64,000 nucleotides of DNA from Siphonodentalium dalli (lineage: Eukaryota; Mollusca; Scaphopoda; Gadilida; Siphonodentaliidae). The stretch is taken from positions 95,782,707 through 95,846,706 of the forward strand of contig CP136067.1 of assembly GCA_032622095.1 (NCBI GenBank). The letters run 5' to 3'. This document shows, piece by piece, positions 62,936 to 64,000 of this stretch. Positions within the stretch are counted from its first letter, which is position 1, and each line of letters begins with the position of its first letter. A model generated the notes under the pieces. That model did no database searches and was not told where the DNA came from. It saw only the letters and a program-made list of their open reading frames with translations. Position numbers and translations under genes: made by a program.

Positions 62936-63425
62936 CACGCTGGATTTCCGTCATGTTTTTCCAATTCATAGTTGTTTTTTTCTATGTGCATTTAGCTTAT
63001 ATTTAACGGATGTATGACCACTGAAACATAATGAGTTAATTGCATGGTATAAACATGGAACTTCCTCAGCTCAAAGAGGACAGAAAATAAGTGGAAAATA
63101 TCGTTTCTTTATCCAAATGTCAGACTCTGTCACATTTTTGTTTTGGGATAGGCCTTATCCTCATATAGGCTCACTTGTAGCTTTTTGGGGAAAAACAAAC
63201 TTGCACCCCATGAGGTTAATTAAGTACTTACTGGAATGGGTTAACTATTTTCTTATGACTCTGTTTGTGACTGTGACTTTGTGCCTGTTTCTGACTGTGT
63301 GGGGAAGAGAGATCTATGCCATGGAAATGTTCGTATCTATGCATGTTAAATCTTTCGTTTGTTGTCACTCCCATCCATGCAACCTATGGAAGATAAACAA
63401 AATGGTGGAAATGTGCATATCTATG
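62936..63425. other. 5' flank, no gene recognised
   Basis: A repeated ATGCATGTTAAATCT segment at 63335 and 63422. The 112-codon frame at 63117-63455 has no support. Confidence 0.4.
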
Positions 63426-63429
63426 CATG

Positions 63430-63891
63430 TTAAATCTCCGTCCGTTTGTAACTAACTGTGACGCTGATCGGGGTCACACACAGGTCAACTCAAAAACAGA
63501 AACGTTCACATCATTACCTTTTAACTGATTGCGTTCGGTCTCTTCCATCACTTTCAGCATTCGGATTTTGGAGGTAAACATTAGTGTATTTGTTCACTTA
63601 TGGACTAATAAAGCCGTCCGGTATTCGGAGTACAGAGGTTTCGGATTACAGAGGTAATCATTAGTGACAATGCACTTGGGTAAATTCGGGACCGAACAAT
63701 TCGTTCGGATCGGAGAGAGATTCGGATTGTAGAGGGTCCGGATCGGAGAGAGATTCAGATTGTAGAGGGTCCGGATTGGAGAGAGATTCAGATTGTAGAG
63801 GGTCCGGATCGGAGAGAGATTCAGATTGTAGAGGGTCCGGATCGGAGAGAGATTCAGATTGTAGAGGGTCCGGATTGGAGAGGTTTCACTG
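63430..63891. mobile_element. Tigger/pogo-type element, truncated, with expanded subterminal repeat
   Basis: Matches 13150-13470 in inverted orientation and ends GGAGAGGTTTCACTG before TA. A 33-bp unit (GGATCGGAGAGAGATTCAGA...) occurs about five times at 63702-63875. Confidence 0.82.
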
Positions 63892-63978
63892 TAATACAAG
63901 CTCTTGACAAAATTACACATGCGTCGCAGAACAAGAAGGCAGCAGATACGCAACCCACGGCGAATGCATGAGTGGGGT

Positions 63979-64000
63979 TTAACTCTTTGAGTGCCAGGGG
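63979..64000. mobile_element. Start of a piggyBac-like CAGTGCCA-type MITE, cut by the window end
   Basis: TTAACTCTTTGAGTGCCAGG resembles the left end at 4963. Confidence 0.5.

Noticed and set aside
63117-63455. 112-codon plus-strand frame with hydrophobic segments
   Set aside because: No splice context, family match or neighbouring exon; overlaps the truncated Tigger start.
63594-63953. 119-codon repetitive frame (SPIRTLYNLNL)
   Set aside because: It is the translation of the Tigger subterminal 33-bp repeat, not a gene.

Overview
The window looks like animal nuclear DNA, probably from a marine invertebrate. A mollusc or another lophotrochozoan is my best guess, from the mix of TTAA and TA miniature transposons, tRNA-derived SINEs and degenerate repeats ending in GACG-type microsatellites. 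It is AT-rich and dominated by introns, with no operons or prokaryotic signals. I ran no database search, so the species is open.

One host gene is supported: SCYL2 (SCY1-like pseudokinase 2, CVAK104), on the minus strand. I could place 16 coding exons from the start codon at 46683 down to the stop codon at 6069-6071. Every junction has GT/AG and keeps phase. The product is 998 residues: degenerate kinase domain, HEAT-type helical middle, short coiled coil, and a low-complexity tail ending in the family signature NDLKDIFG. Exons total about 3 kb in a 40.6 kb span. The 3' flank (1-6068) and 5' flank (46684-64000) hold only repeats and unassigned sequence.

The introns and flanks contain: (1) at least four piggyBac-like MITE families with TTAA ends; (2) a 213-bp almost perfect palindrome with TA target sites (mariner type); (3) a hAT-like palindromic MITE in about 18 copies, several with 8-bp target duplications; (4) hAT-type elements with 8-bp duplications, two of which keep a recognisable BED zinc finger; (5) Tigger/pogo-type elements; (6) a 5.8-kb element with 43-bp perfect inverted ends inside intron 15; (7) tRNA-derived SINEs; (8) many minisatellites.

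The most unusual pattern is in SCYL2 itself. At six exons or more (4, 7, 8, 11, 12, 13) a tandem repeat in the adjacent intron is built from the exon's own edge together with its splice site. These give one to about six decayed copies carrying donor-like or acceptor-like sequences. Several nested insertions also allow a relative dating of the mobile elements.
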